Positions 56,391 to 64,000 of a DNA stretch of 64,000 nt are shown piece by piece. The first letter of the stretch is position 1. Every line of letters starts with the position of its first letter. The position numbers and the translations under genes are program-made. Under the pieces are notes generated by a model. It was not told the origin of the DNA. It saw only the letters and a program-made list of their open reading frames with translations, and searched no databases. This stretch comes from Pseudocolwellia sp. AS88 (GTDB lineage Bacteria > Pseudomonadota > Gammaproteobacteria > Enterobacterales > Alteromonadaceae), in the NCBI RefSeq assembly GCF_030551755.1, contig NZ_JAUPEC010000022.1:1-64000 (forward strand), written 5' to 3'.

Positions 56391-56717
56391 ATGTTGAAAT
56401 ACAGTATTTTGCATAGTGTTTTCCCAAGTTTCTTACCAAACACTTTACCAAGTCTCTCATCAAATGACTTATCACATCATCATTCAACAACCCGAGTGGA
56501 TTATGCGTTATTTATAACATTTGGAAATTATCTCACTATGGTCTCGTTACTCGTTATGACAATAAGCATACTTGTAAGTTACGTGTTTACTGAGCACTTC
56601 AGTTTAGGTGTACAAATAATGGCTCATATCAGCACCATTATCAGCGCAGCAATAGCGAAAATAGCTTATGTTATTCGATGCATAGGCGCTCATGGTTTAG
56701 GGCATAAGGCATTTTAA
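56391..56717 (+). CDS. Small membrane protein of the NO-response cluster
   Basis: I do not recognise a named family. The 108-residue protein has a polar, His/Ser-rich start (about 1-38) and two membrane helices (about 40-66 and 75-97), ending in RCIGAHGLGHKAF. A gaggtg site precedes the ATG. It is the first gene after the NorR-type sites and sigma-54-like promoter, and nnrS starts one base after its stop, so it is almost certainly part of the NO response. Histidines near the membrane (H30, H31 and others) could bind a metal or haem, but that is conjecture. Confidence 0.8.
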   Translation: MLKYSILHSVFPSFLPNTLPSLSSNDLSHHHSTTRVDYALFITFGNYLTMVSLLVMTISILVSYVFTEHFSLGVQIMAHISTIISAAIAKIAYVIRCIGAHGLGHKAF

Positions 56718-56718
56718 T

Positions 56719-57990
56719 ATGACAAACAATTTATTAAAGATAGAAGAACCTGTTAACTCAAAGTCTAAAACCCACTCATTACTCACAACAAAATCTATTT
56801 TTGCTCATGTGATTTTTGATCTGCCTTTTAGGAGTCATTTTCTTCTGGCACCAGCGTTTGCCGTTACTTGCTTAACCTTATGGTTAGCTTTTTTAAATGG
56901 AGTGTTTAGCTTCAATACAACAGGATTAACACCTGTAGTTTGGCATCTTCATGAAATGATTTTTGGGTTTTCAGCTACCATCGCCGTTGCTTTTATTTTA
57001 ACTGCATCACAAACCTGGACTGGAGTACGCAGTTTACATGGCAAAGCTTTAGCTCTATTAATTTTAGTATGGTTAATTGTTCGTATCGCTCTACTCATCA
57101 ACACTGAATACTCTGTATATACAGCTTTAGTTTTACAAGCTATTTGGTGGATAGCGGTTATCTATATTTACACTAAACAAGTCATATCAGCACAAAATAA
57201 AAGAAATTATTTATTTATCGCCATGCTATTTTTGATGGCATTAATGAATACGTTAGTCTTAGTGACGGATATTTCAGGAAGCACAGACATAGCGCTGCAT
57301 TTATCACGTTCTATGATTTTAGTGTTTGTTTTACTTATGTCTTTAATTGGTGGTCGTGTTATCCCATTTTTTACTGTACGTGGCGCAAATACAGAAGCGA
57401 TTACAACACCTAACTGGCTTAATTTTTCATTAATCATAGTGTCTTTATTCAGCATAGTTGTGTTCATCTTAAGTGGCTTTTTTGATTTATCTGTAATGCC
57501 TGCCATTTTTATAATTACGGCAAGTATTTTACATTTCATTCGTTTACTACATTGGCGCCCGCTTAAAACCTTATCTGTCCCTCTATTATGGTAATTACAT
57601 ATTTCCTATTTGTTTATTGCATTAGGACTATTAATGCTGGGATTAAGTTATTACAACATCGGCATTAGTTTCAGCGACGCTCTACATTTACTTACTATTG
57701 GCGCTATGAGTTTGATGATACTGGCTATGATGAGTCGAGTGTCTCTTGGTCATACAAACCGAGCATTAAAAGTGAAGAACATTATCGCTTTCAGTTTTTT
57801 AATTATGCTTGTTGCCGCCTTAACACGAGGCTTTATGCCTTATTTCCCTACAGAGCTATTTCAAGCTGTGCACGTAAACCCCACTCTTTTTGCATGGAGT
57901 TTAAGTGCTGCGCTTTGGGTAATCGCCATGCTTATATTTTTGAAAGTTTACTGGCCAATTTTAACAACAGAAAAACAACAACAATCTTGA
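56719..57990 (+). pseudogene. nnrS: nnrS, haem-copper membrane protein of NO response, interrupted by an in-frame stop
   Basis: NnrS is a 12-helix membrane protein that lowers damage by NO-derived species. Residues 1-291 (to 57594) and a second frame from 57610 (126 residues) together give a normal length of about 420. They lie in the same frame: after PLKTLSVPLLW comes TAA (57592-57594), then LHISYLFIALGLLMLG, which continues the family sequence without loss. So one substitution-type nonsense codon, not a frameshift, splits the gene. HEMIFGFSATIAVAF, GGRVIPFFTVRG and MSRVSLGHTNR are conserved blocks. It may be a recent null allele, a sequencing error, or a read-through case; a TTG at 57610 could also restart translation. 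Confidence 0.85.
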
Positions 57991-58033
57991 TTAAATCTTT
58001 TACCTTTATTAGTTAACGACTTAGGAGCTATCC

Positions 58034-59215
58034 ATGTTAACCACAGAACATATCAACATAGTAAAAAGTACAATCCCATTATTAGAAAGTGGCGGCACAG
58101 CAATCACAGAACATTTTTATAAGCGCTTATTTACTTATAACCCTGAGTTAAAAGATATTTTCAATATGAGTAATCAGGAGACTGGTCGTCAAAAAACAGC
58201 ATTATTTGAAGTAATTTTAGCTTACGCTAAAAATATAGATAATCTTGCTGTACTAAAACACGCAGTTGAACGTATAACACAAAAACATACTAGCTTTTAT
58301 ATTCAACCTGAACATTATCAGGTCGTAGGTTTACATCTGATTGAAACCTTAAGAGAGTTATTACCTGTGCAATTCACACAACAAGTAGAAGATGCGTGGA
58401 CTTCTGCCTATGGTGTTTTAGCTACAATCTTTATTAATAGAGAAGAGGAGTTATACAGTGAACGTGCTGCAAGTTTAGGTGGTTGGCGAGGTAAACGTGC
58501 ATTCTGTTTAGTTGATAAAATTGTTGAATCTGAATTTGTTACCAGCTTTATATTCGAACCTATGGATCAACAACCAACAATGACTCATCAAGCAGGTCAA
58601 TTTATTGGTATAGAATTAACGCCAAAAGATAGTAAGCATGTTGAAATAAGACAGTATTCTCTTTCTACTACGTCGAATGAGAAAAGTTATCGAATATCGG
58701 TAAAGCGTGAACTCGGTGAAAAGAATGGCTTAATGTCTAATCATTTACACGATAATTTAAAAATAGGCGACTTAGTAGATTTACATGCGCCCGCTGGAGA
58801 TTTTATTTTAATTGCTGATGCTGCACCTGTTGTTCTAATTTCTGCGGGTGTTGGAATAACACCTATGCAAGCCATGTTAGAAGAATTAGCTGAAGCAAAT
58901 GCTGCTCAACCTGTGCATTACCTTCACGCCTGCGAAAATTCAGCACAACATTCATTTGAGCAACGTACACATGATTTATGTAATGAAAACAATTGGCAAT
59001 ACCATACTTGGTACAATAATGGAGAAGCTAATAAGCCAAACACATCTCAAGGTTTAATTAACTTCAAGCAAGTTAATTTACCGAAAGACGATGGCAATTT
59101 TTACCTATGTGGACCTGTTGGATTTATGAAGTTTGCAAAAGAGGAATTAATAAAACTTGGCGTTAGCGAGAGCCGCATTCATTATGAGGTATTTGGTCCT
59201 CATTCAACGTTGTAA
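58034..59215 (+). CDS. hmp: Flavohaemoglobin, nitric oxide dioxygenase
   Basis: Oxidises NO to nitrate with NAD(P)H and O2 in the cytoplasm. The 393-residue protein has the globin domain at 1-137 (MLTTEHINIVKSTIPLLESGG, the distal tyrosine near HFYKRLFTYNPELKDIF, the proximal histidine in TQKHTSFYI), a FAD-binding domain with IRQYSLSTTSNEKSYRISVKRE and the NAD domain with LISAGVGITPMQAML and FYLCGPVGFM. It is the last gene of the NorR-controlled group, 43 bp after nnrS, with ggagc before the ATG. Confidence 0.97.
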   Translation: MLTTEHINIVKSTIPLLESGGTAITEHFYKRLFTYNPELKDIFNMSNQETGRQKTALFEVILAYAKNIDNLAVLKHAVERITQKHTSFYIQPEHYQVVGLHLIETLRELLPVQFTQQVEDAWTSAYGVLATIFINREEELYSERAASLGGWRGKRAFCLVDKIVESEFVTSFIFEPMDQQPTMTHQAGQFIGIELTPKDSKHVEIRQYSLSTTSNEKSYRISVKRELGEKNGLMSNHLHDNLKIGDLVDLHAPAGDFILIADAAPVVLISAGVGITPMQAMLEELAEANAAQPVHYLHACENSAQHSFEQRTHDLCNENNWQYHTWYNNGEANKPNTSQGLINFKQVNLPKDDGNFYLCGPVGFMKFAKEELIKLGVSESRIHYEVFGPHSTL

Positions 59216-59293
59216 GATTAAATAACCTGAGATCGGCTTAATATATTCTTCTCTAACACCTACTTTTCCTTGCTTCATCGTTAAATTTACTTG

Positions 59294-59310
59294 CAATAGG
59301 CTAGCTATTG
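59294..59310. repeat. Palindrome in an imperfect larger inverted repeat
   Basis: caatag (59294-59299) and ctattg (59305-59310) flank gctag. Outside, aaattt occurs in matching positions on both sides, so a larger interrupted hairpin of about 45 bases (59283-59321) can form. It lies between hmp and its terminator. Its role is unknown. Confidence 0.4.
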
Positions 59311-59404
59311 ACGCGAAATTTGCCTTGAAGAAAGAAAAACTATCAAGCTAGAGTATAAGTTAAATTTTATTAGTAATTATTTCAATGAATTAAAAACATC
59401 TTAA

Positions 59405-59420
59405 ACCGAGTTTAGGTTAA
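59405..59420 (-). repeat. Diverged third copy of the dispersed repeat
   Basis: accgagtttaggttaa matches the core of the repeat at 34532-34558 with one substitution across about 14 bases (tttagg for ttcagg). Outer positions no longer match. Confidence 0.4.
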
Positions 59421-59430
59421 ATATAAAGAT

Positions 59431-59464
59431 TGAAGGTAAAACCAAGTGATTGGAGTTACCTTCA
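59431..59464. terminator. Terminator between hmp and the MFS gene (convergent)
   Basis: tgaaggtaa (59431-59439) and ttaccttca (59456-59464) form a 9-bp stem, with gttttactttt on the plus side and a T-rich stretch on the minus side, so it can serve both genes. Confidence 0.65.
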
Positions 59465-59489
59465 GTTTTACTTTTGTTAGTTTAATTCG

Positions 59490-60644
59490 TTAAATATTTT
59501 TATGGTTGGTTTTAATAAAGAGAGTAAATATCGCACCAACAAATGCAGCCAACACCGCCATATCAAAGGCATTAGTTGCCCCACTTCCTTCTAACCAAAG
59601 TGTTCCAGCATAATAAGCACCAATACCTCCACCTACACCATAAACGCCACCAATATAAATAGCTTGCCCTCTATTTTGCTGGCTAGGATCAAAATGTTGT
59701 TGTAAGAATTGAATCGATGCACTGTGATATAAACCAAAACTTGCCGCATGAATTAGTTGTGAAAGAACCATAATAATCATAACGTCGCCAAAGTGTCCCA
59801 TCAGGAACCAACGTAAAGCCGTAATCATCAAACTAAATATTAAAATGCTTTTAATACTAAAATATTTAAATATTTTACCCGCATAAATAAAGATAGTTAT
59901 TTCAGCTACAACCCCTAACGATATAAGTAAGCCGACAGCTATAGTTGGATACTCTAAATCTCTTAAATATAAACCAAAGAAGCTGTAGTAAGTACCTAAA
60001 CTGAGTTGTAATAAAAGCCCAGCAATAAAAAACACAGCAAAATTCACATTAAACAACTTATCAGTAATTGATGATGTTTTTGTGATTTGAGACTTTTTAA
60101 TTCTAGATTGTTTTACTAAAAGCGTAGATATAAACAACCCAAATAAAATAACAAACCCTACATAAGTGAAAACCTCAGAACTAAACTTTTCTATCAGCTC
60201 GCCAGTTATTACAGCAAAGAAAATAAAACCTATACTGCCCCACAAGCGAATACGTGCATAAATTTTAGGGCTTTTTCTAATAGAATTTAACGTCATCACT
60301 TCGATTTGCGGTAAAATCGCATTCCAAAATAAACTAAAGGCCGCTAAACAAAACACAATTGGCCAATAATCATTAAGCCAAAAAAGAAAGGTAAAAAGTG
60401 CACACGCTAAAAAGGCACCTAACCTGATAATGCCAAGCTGCTGTCCTGTTTTATCTGCCAAAGCAGCCCATAAAGTCGGACCAATTATTTTTGTCGCAGC
60501 AATAATAGCGAGCATTTCACCTATTTCTTCAGATGAAAAATTCTTTCCATCTAAATAAAGTGGTAAAAAAGGAATGATCAAACCCAATAAGCCAAAATAC
60601 CAAAAATAGCTAAACGAGGAACGGACAAACAATAAAGACTTCAT
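59490..60644 (-). CDS. MFS transporter (HcaT/MFS_1-like)
   Basis: A 384-residue protein with 12 predicted membrane helices. The N-terminal SSFSYFWYFGLLGLIIPFLPLYLDGKNFSSEEIG and RIRLWGSIGFI segments match the MFS_1-like family that includes E. coli HcaT (3-phenylpropionate transporter). The substrate cannot be inferred; no aromatic catabolism genes are nearby. It lies downstream of aroC on the same strand but behind a terminator. Confidence 0.85.
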   Translation of the reverse strand: MKSLLFVRSSFSYFWYFGLLGLIIPFLPLYLDGKNFSSEEIGEMLAIIAATKIIGPTLWAALADKTGQQLGIIRLGAFLACALFTFLFWLNDYWPIVFCLAAFSLFWNAILPQIEVMTLNSIRKSPKIYARIRLWGSIGFIFFAVITGELIEKFSSEVFTYVGFVILFGLFISTLLVKQSRIKKSQITKTSSITDKLFNVNFAVFFIAGLLLQLSLGTYYSFFGLYLRDLEYPTIAVGLLISLGVVAEITIFIYAGKIFKYFSIKSILIFSLMITALRWFLMGHFGDVMIIMVLSQLIHAASFGLYHSASIQFLQQHFDPSQQNRGQAIYIGGVYGVGGGIGAYYAGTLWLEGSGATNAFDMAVLAAFVGAIFTLFIKTNHKNI

Positions 60645-60717
60645 TCATTTACCTTAATAAATAAAATGCTTAAACAATGATTGGGTTAATAATGACGATG
60701 AGTTGTAGTTAAAGTAA

Positions 60718-60747
60718 AGCTGGTATCAAATAGACATGATATCAGCT
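60718..60747. terminator. Intrinsic terminator after aroC
   Basis: agctggtatca (60718-60728) and tgatatcagct (60737-60747) form an 11-bp stem with one G-U pair. A T6 run follows on the plus side; on the minus side, the direction of aroC, the tail is tttacttta. Confidence 0.65.
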
Positions 60748-60765
60748 TTTTTGTAGATCAGATTA

Positions 60766-61857
60766 TTACTTAGAAATGTCTGGCGTTTCACACATAACAT
60801 CAGCATTTTGAGCTCGGTTACGCATAAAGTGATCCATTAGAGTTAAAGCTAGCATAGCTTCAGCAATAGGTACTGCACGAATACCTACACATGGATCATG
60901 TCTACCTTTGGTGATTAAATCAGTAGATTCACCCTGCTTGTTAATGGTTTTTCCACTTACACCAATACTTGATGTTGGTTTTAAAGCAATGTGAGCAACA
61001 ATACTTTGTCCTGAAGAAATACCACCTAACACGCCACCTGCACTATTCTTAGCAAAGCCATTTGGTGTTAATTCATCACGATGTACAGAACCTTTTTGAT
61101 TAACTACTTCAAAACCATCGCCAATCTCAACACCTTTAACGGCATTAATTCCCATTAAAGCATGAGCAATATCAGCATCTAGTCGATCAAAAATAGGCTC
61201 ACCCAAACCAACAGGAACATTTTCAGCAACAACGGTTAATTTAGCACCGATAGAATCTTTCTCGCGCATAATGCCACGTAGGTATTCATCAAGTTGCTCA
61301 AGCTTATCTTCATCAGGGAAGAAGAATGGATTCGTTTCTACTAAATCCCAATCATATTTCTCAGCTTTAATATCAGCTATTTGTGTTACACAAGCTCGAA
61401 TAACAATACCTAATTTTTCTTTTAGGAACTTCTTAGCAACAGAGCCAGCAGCAACACGCATCGCAGTTTCACGAGCAGAAGAACGCCCACCACCACGATA
61501 ATCACGAATACCGTACTTTTGCCAATAAGTATAATCAGCATGGCCAGGTCGGAAGCTTTCAGATATGTTGCCATAATCTTGTGAACGTTGATCTTTATTT
61601 TTGATCATCAACCCAATTGGCGTACCAGTCGTTTTACCTTCAAATACACCCGACATAATCGTTACTTCGTCATCTTCACGGCGAGCAGTAGTAAAGCGGG
61701 ATTGACCTGGTTTACGACGGTCGAGATCTATTTGTAGATCCGCTTCCGTTAATGCTAAACCTGGAGGGCAACCATCTATAATTGCGCCTAAACCTAAACC
61801 ATGGCTTTCACCATAAGTGGTTACTGTGAATAATTTTCCGAATGTATTGCCTGACAT
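60766..61857 (-). CDS. aroC: Chorismate synthase
   Basis: Last step of the shikimate pathway, which gives chorismate, the substrate of TrpE in this window. The 363-residue protein has [19 protein letters not shown], the FMN-site [29 protein letters not shown], and GGISSGQ. aaaggtag lies upstream of the ATG. The prmB-aroC order is common in gammaproteobacteria. Confidence 0.98.
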   Translation of the reverse strand: MSGNTFGKLFTVTTYGESHGLGLGAIIDGCPPGLALTEADLQIDLDRRKPGQSRFTTARREDDEVTIMSGVFEGKTTGTPIGLMIKNKDQRSQDYGNISESFRPGHADYTYWQKYGIRDYRGGGRSSARETAMRVAAGSVAKKFLKEKLGIVIRACVTQIADIKAEKYDWDLVETNPFFFPDEDKLEQLDEYLRGIMREKDSIGAKLTVVAENVPVGLGEPIFDRLDADIAHALMGINAVKGVEIGDGFEVVNQKGSVHRDELTPNGFAKNSAGGVLGGISSGQSIVAHIALKPTSSIGVSGKTINKQGESTDLITKGRHDPCVGIRAVPIAEAMLALTLMDHFMRNRAQNADVMCETPDISK

Positions 61858-62000
61858 ACTGAATTAACTACCTTTGTTAATATAAATTAATACCAATAAA
61901 AAATAAGTTGTTGGGTAATTTTAGATTAATCGTTTTTATTCTAAATTTTATCTAACTCAACATTTATATACTTATTTTGCTATTGCTATATAAACTGAAA

Positions 62001-62936
62001 TTAAACATTTTGTTTAAAAATGTCTGAAAATTCTTGTAATTCTGCTTTAGTTAGCATGAAAACACCATGACCGCCGCGTTCAAATGTTAACCATTTAAAC
62101 GGTACTTCAGGATAAACAGAGCTAACATGTATTTGTGAATTGCCTACTTCACAAATTAATATACCATTTTCTGATAAGTGTTCGGCACTTTCTGCTAAAA
62201 TTTTTCTAACAATATCAAGACCGTCTTCACCACATCCCAAGCCCATTTCTGGTTCGTGTAAATACTCCTGTGGAAGTGAATCTACATCTTCTTGGTCTAC
62301 ATACGGAGGATTGGTCACAATTAAATCATAAACTTGCCCTTCAACCCCAGAAAAAACGTCAGACTGAATTGGAATAACTTGTTCAGATAAACCGTGGTTC
62401 TCTATATTGATATTAGCAACATTTAATGCATCTATAGATAAATCTACGGCATCAATATCAGCATCAGGAAAAGCATAGGCGCAAGCAATAGCAATACAGC
62501 CGCTGCCTGTACATAAATCTAAAATTCTTACCGGTGAATTTTGTTCACTAATAAAGGGCGAAAATTTCTTTTCAATAAGTTCACCAATCGGAGATCTTGG
62601 TACAAGTACACGTTGATCCACATAAAAAGGTAAATTTGCGAAGACGGCCTGATTAGTTAAATAAGCCGCAGGAATTTCTTCTACTATGCGCTTTTCAATA
62701 ATAGTAAGTACCTCTTGCTTCTCATCTGCGGTTAACTGACAAGTAAATACTTGCTCAAATAAGTCTTCTGGTAGATTTAAAGTAAACATGATTAATGAAA
62801 TAGCTTCATCCCATGCGTTGGCCATACCATGACCGAAATAAAGGTCAGCTTGGTTAAATTGACTGGCTGCAAATCTAACGAAATCGCCTGTTGTATTTAA
62901 TTGCTCATTAATTGATGAAAAATTTAACGCTTTCAC
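62001..62936 (-). CDS. prmB: Ribosomal protein uL3 glutamine N5-methyltransferase PrmB
   Basis: Methylates a glutamine of ribosomal protein L3. The 311-residue protein starts at GTG with agga upstream. It has the SAM-binding ILDLCTGSGCIAIACAYAFP, DIDAVDLS, and the catalytic NPPY in DLIVTNPPYVDQEDVDSLPQEYLHEP. It is divergent from smrB and upstream of aroC, the usual arrangement. Confidence 0.96.
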   Translation of the reverse strand: MKALNFSSINEQLNTTGDFVRFAASQFNQADLYFGHGMANAWDEAISLIMFTLNLPEDLFEQVFTCQLTADEKQEVLTIIEKRIVEEIPAAYLTNQAVFANLPFYVDQRVLVPRSPIGELIEKKFSPFISEQNSPVRILDLCTGSGCIAIACAYAFPDADIDAVDLSIDALNVANINIENHGLSEQVIPIQSDVFSGVEGQVYDLIVTNPPYVDQEDVDSLPQEYLHEPEMGLGCGEDGLDIVRKILAESAEHLSENGILICEVGNSQIHVSSVYPEVPFKWLTFERGGHGVFMLTKAELQEFSDIFKQNV

Positions 62937-63020
62937 ATGGTGTCCTATAGGATTATGTATTATTCAACTGAACTGACTAATTTACTTGTGATTAGTGATA
63001 GATGTTTTTAAACTTACCTG

Positions 63021-63557
63021 ATGAAACTAAAAGACAGCTTAACGCTACAAGAAAAACAACTCTTTAAAGATGCTATAGGTAAAGTAAAACCTATTGTACA
63101 GGATAAAATCCTCCCCTCAAAGAGAAGTACAGCAACGAAAAAGCTTATTAAAGAAAAAGAATCTAATCAGCAAAACGCACAGTTTTACTTCTCTGACGAT
63201 TTTGAACCGAATCTTAATCAGCAAGGGCCGTTAAAATATACTAGAGATGATGTAGATACTTTTGAAACTAAAAAACTTAGAAGGGGCGACTATGCACCTG
63301 ATCTTATTTTAGATTTACATGGATTAGATCAACAGCAAGCTAAATTAGAAATAGCCGCATTGTTATTTGCCTGTCAAAAAGAACATGCTCACTGTATTTG
63401 TATTGTTCATGGCTTAGGCTCAAGAGTTCTCAAAAATAAAGTACCTCATTGGTTAGTTCAGCATCCTGATGTCATGGCTTTTCATCAAGCACCTTTAGAA
63501 TGGGGTGGAAACGGAGCTATTTTAGCTTTAGTAGAAATAGAAGATAAGTTTGGTTAA
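63021..63557 (+). CDS. smrB: Endonuclease SmrB
   Basis: Smr-domain endonuclease; in E. coli SmrB cuts mRNA between collided ribosomes, which triggers rescue. The 178-residue protein has a basic helical N-terminus that would contact the ribosome, then the Smr domain with DLILDLHGLDQQQAKLEIA, CICIVHGLGSRVLKNKVPHWL and the terminal GGNGAILALVE. The ribosome-binding site is weak. Confidence 0.95.
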   Translation: MKLKDSLTLQEKQLFKDAIGKVKPIVQDKILPSKRSTATKKLIKEKESNQQNAQFYFSDDFEPNLNQQGPLKYTRDDVDTFETKKLRRGDYAPDLILDLHGLDQQQAKLEIAALLFACQKEHAHCICIVHGLGSRVLKNKVPHWLVQHPDVMAFHQAPLEWGGNGAILALVEIEDKFG

Positions 63558-63569
63558 TCATACGAGATG

Positions 63570-63602
63570 AGCTAAATATTAATCCTCTGATCATTTAGCT
63601 CT
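63570..63602. terminator. Hairpin between smrB and sixA (convergent)
   Basis: gagctaaat (63570-63578) and atttagctc (63594-63602) form a 9-bp stem without a clear T-run; it may be a weak bidirectional terminator. Confidence 0.35.
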
Positions 63603-63603
63603 A

Positions 63604-64000
63604 TTAATCTAAATCGCTTGGGGCAGTTAAACTTACCAATTCTCCTTTCATACGCTCAATATCATAATCAATATGAGCAATAGAAGCCGTTTGAAAGATT
63701 GGACAGTCGCCATCAGATGTTAATTCAGCAACTAAATAACAAACAAGAGGCATATGAGACACGATTAATAAGTGGCCAACATTCTCTGAAACACAAATCC
63801 CATCAATATAATCATGCATACGTTGAGCAGAGCCAGAAGGCGTAATAAAGTCTAATGTGGTTATCGCAACATCTTTACCTATCGAACTACTTATTTCTTT
63901 GACTGTTTGTTGAGCTCGAACAAAAGGACTAACAATCACCTTATCAATAGCGATATTTTGCTTGGCAATCCATTTTGCCATTTCATTAGCTTCCAGCTTG
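63604..64000 (-). CDS. sixA: Phosphohistidine phosphatase SixA (5' part beyond the window)
   Basis: A histidine-phosphatase-fold enzyme that dephosphorylates phospho-histidine proteins; in E. coli it acts on NPr of the nitrogen PTS, the pathway that ptsP starts. The frame stays open to the window end (KLEANEMAKW continues upstream), and the family's RHG motif would lie outside. VIVSPFVRAQQTVKEI and LIVSHMPLVCYLVAEL (second histidine) are visible. An internal ATG at 63981 is not the true start. Confidence 0.9.
   Translation of the reverse strand, partial: KLEANEMAKWIAKQNIAIDKVIVSPFVRAQQTVKEISSSIGKDVAITTLDFITPSGSAQRMHDYIDGICVSENVGHLLIVSHMPLVCYLVAELTSDGDCPIFQTASIAHIDYDIERMKGELVSLTAPSDLD

Noticed and set aside
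57610-57990. Independent 126-residue membrane protein gene after nnrS
   Set aside because: It is the C-terminal third of NnrS in the same frame, behind a single stop codon.

Overview
The window looks like a piece of chromosome from a marine gammaproteobacterium of the order Alteromonadales, most likely Colwelliaceae (Colwellia or Thalassotalea type). This is inferred from the AT-rich DNA, protein sequences close to E. coli and Shewanella homologues, and several gammaproteobacterial gene orders (rppH-ptsP-thyA, rnd-ycgL-mltB-ycgN, rnm-yciO-scpA-scpB-rluB facing trp, and ybeL facing leuS-lptE-holA-nadD-rsfS-rlmH-mrdA-rodA-rlpA-dacA-ybeD-lipB-lipA). Nearly all of it is core genome. No tRNA, rRNA or CRISPR array was seen.

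Region by region. 1-2180 is the only clear accessory stretch: an IS110-family (IS1111-type) transposase gene with subterminal inverted repeats, followed by DNA that resembles the distal half of an integron attC site and a small orphan gene that could be a gene cassette. 2185-9569 (minus strand) holds a VTT/YqaA membrane protein, an FMN-dependent GltB-like oxidoreductase, thyA, a TauE/SafE permease, ptsP and rppH; lgt, usually next to thyA, is missing. mutH (plus) diverges from rppH and appears to start at a non-canonical codon. 10581-22879 (minus) holds yeaD, pntBA, ycgN, mltB, ycgL, rnd, rluB, scpB, scpA, yciO and rnm. 22944-30026 (plus) is a complete trp operon, trpE-G-D-CF-B-A, preceded by a legible attenuator with a Trp-Trp-Trp leader peptide. 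A GGDEF-EAL protein, ycaO, a glycosyltransferase, a DEAD-box helicase, a Lon-like protease and ybeL follow.

40857-54488 (plus) is the leuS-to-lipA block, which combines aminoacylation, outer-membrane LPS assembly, replication, NAD synthesis, ribosome maturation, the elongasome/cell-wall set and lipoate synthesis. 54585-59215 is a nitric-oxide detoxification locus: norR, a pair of NorR-type sites, a sigma-54-like promoter, a small membrane protein, nnrS (interrupted by an in-frame stop) and hmp. The window closes with an MFS transporter, aroC, prmB, smrB and the 3' part of sixA.

No clearly new multi-gene system was found. The most useful leads are the IS1111/attC junction with its candidate guide-RNA region, the mutH start, the trp leader with a second Trp-rich mini-ORF, the nnrS stop codon, the missing lgt, and a short dispersed intergenic repeat.
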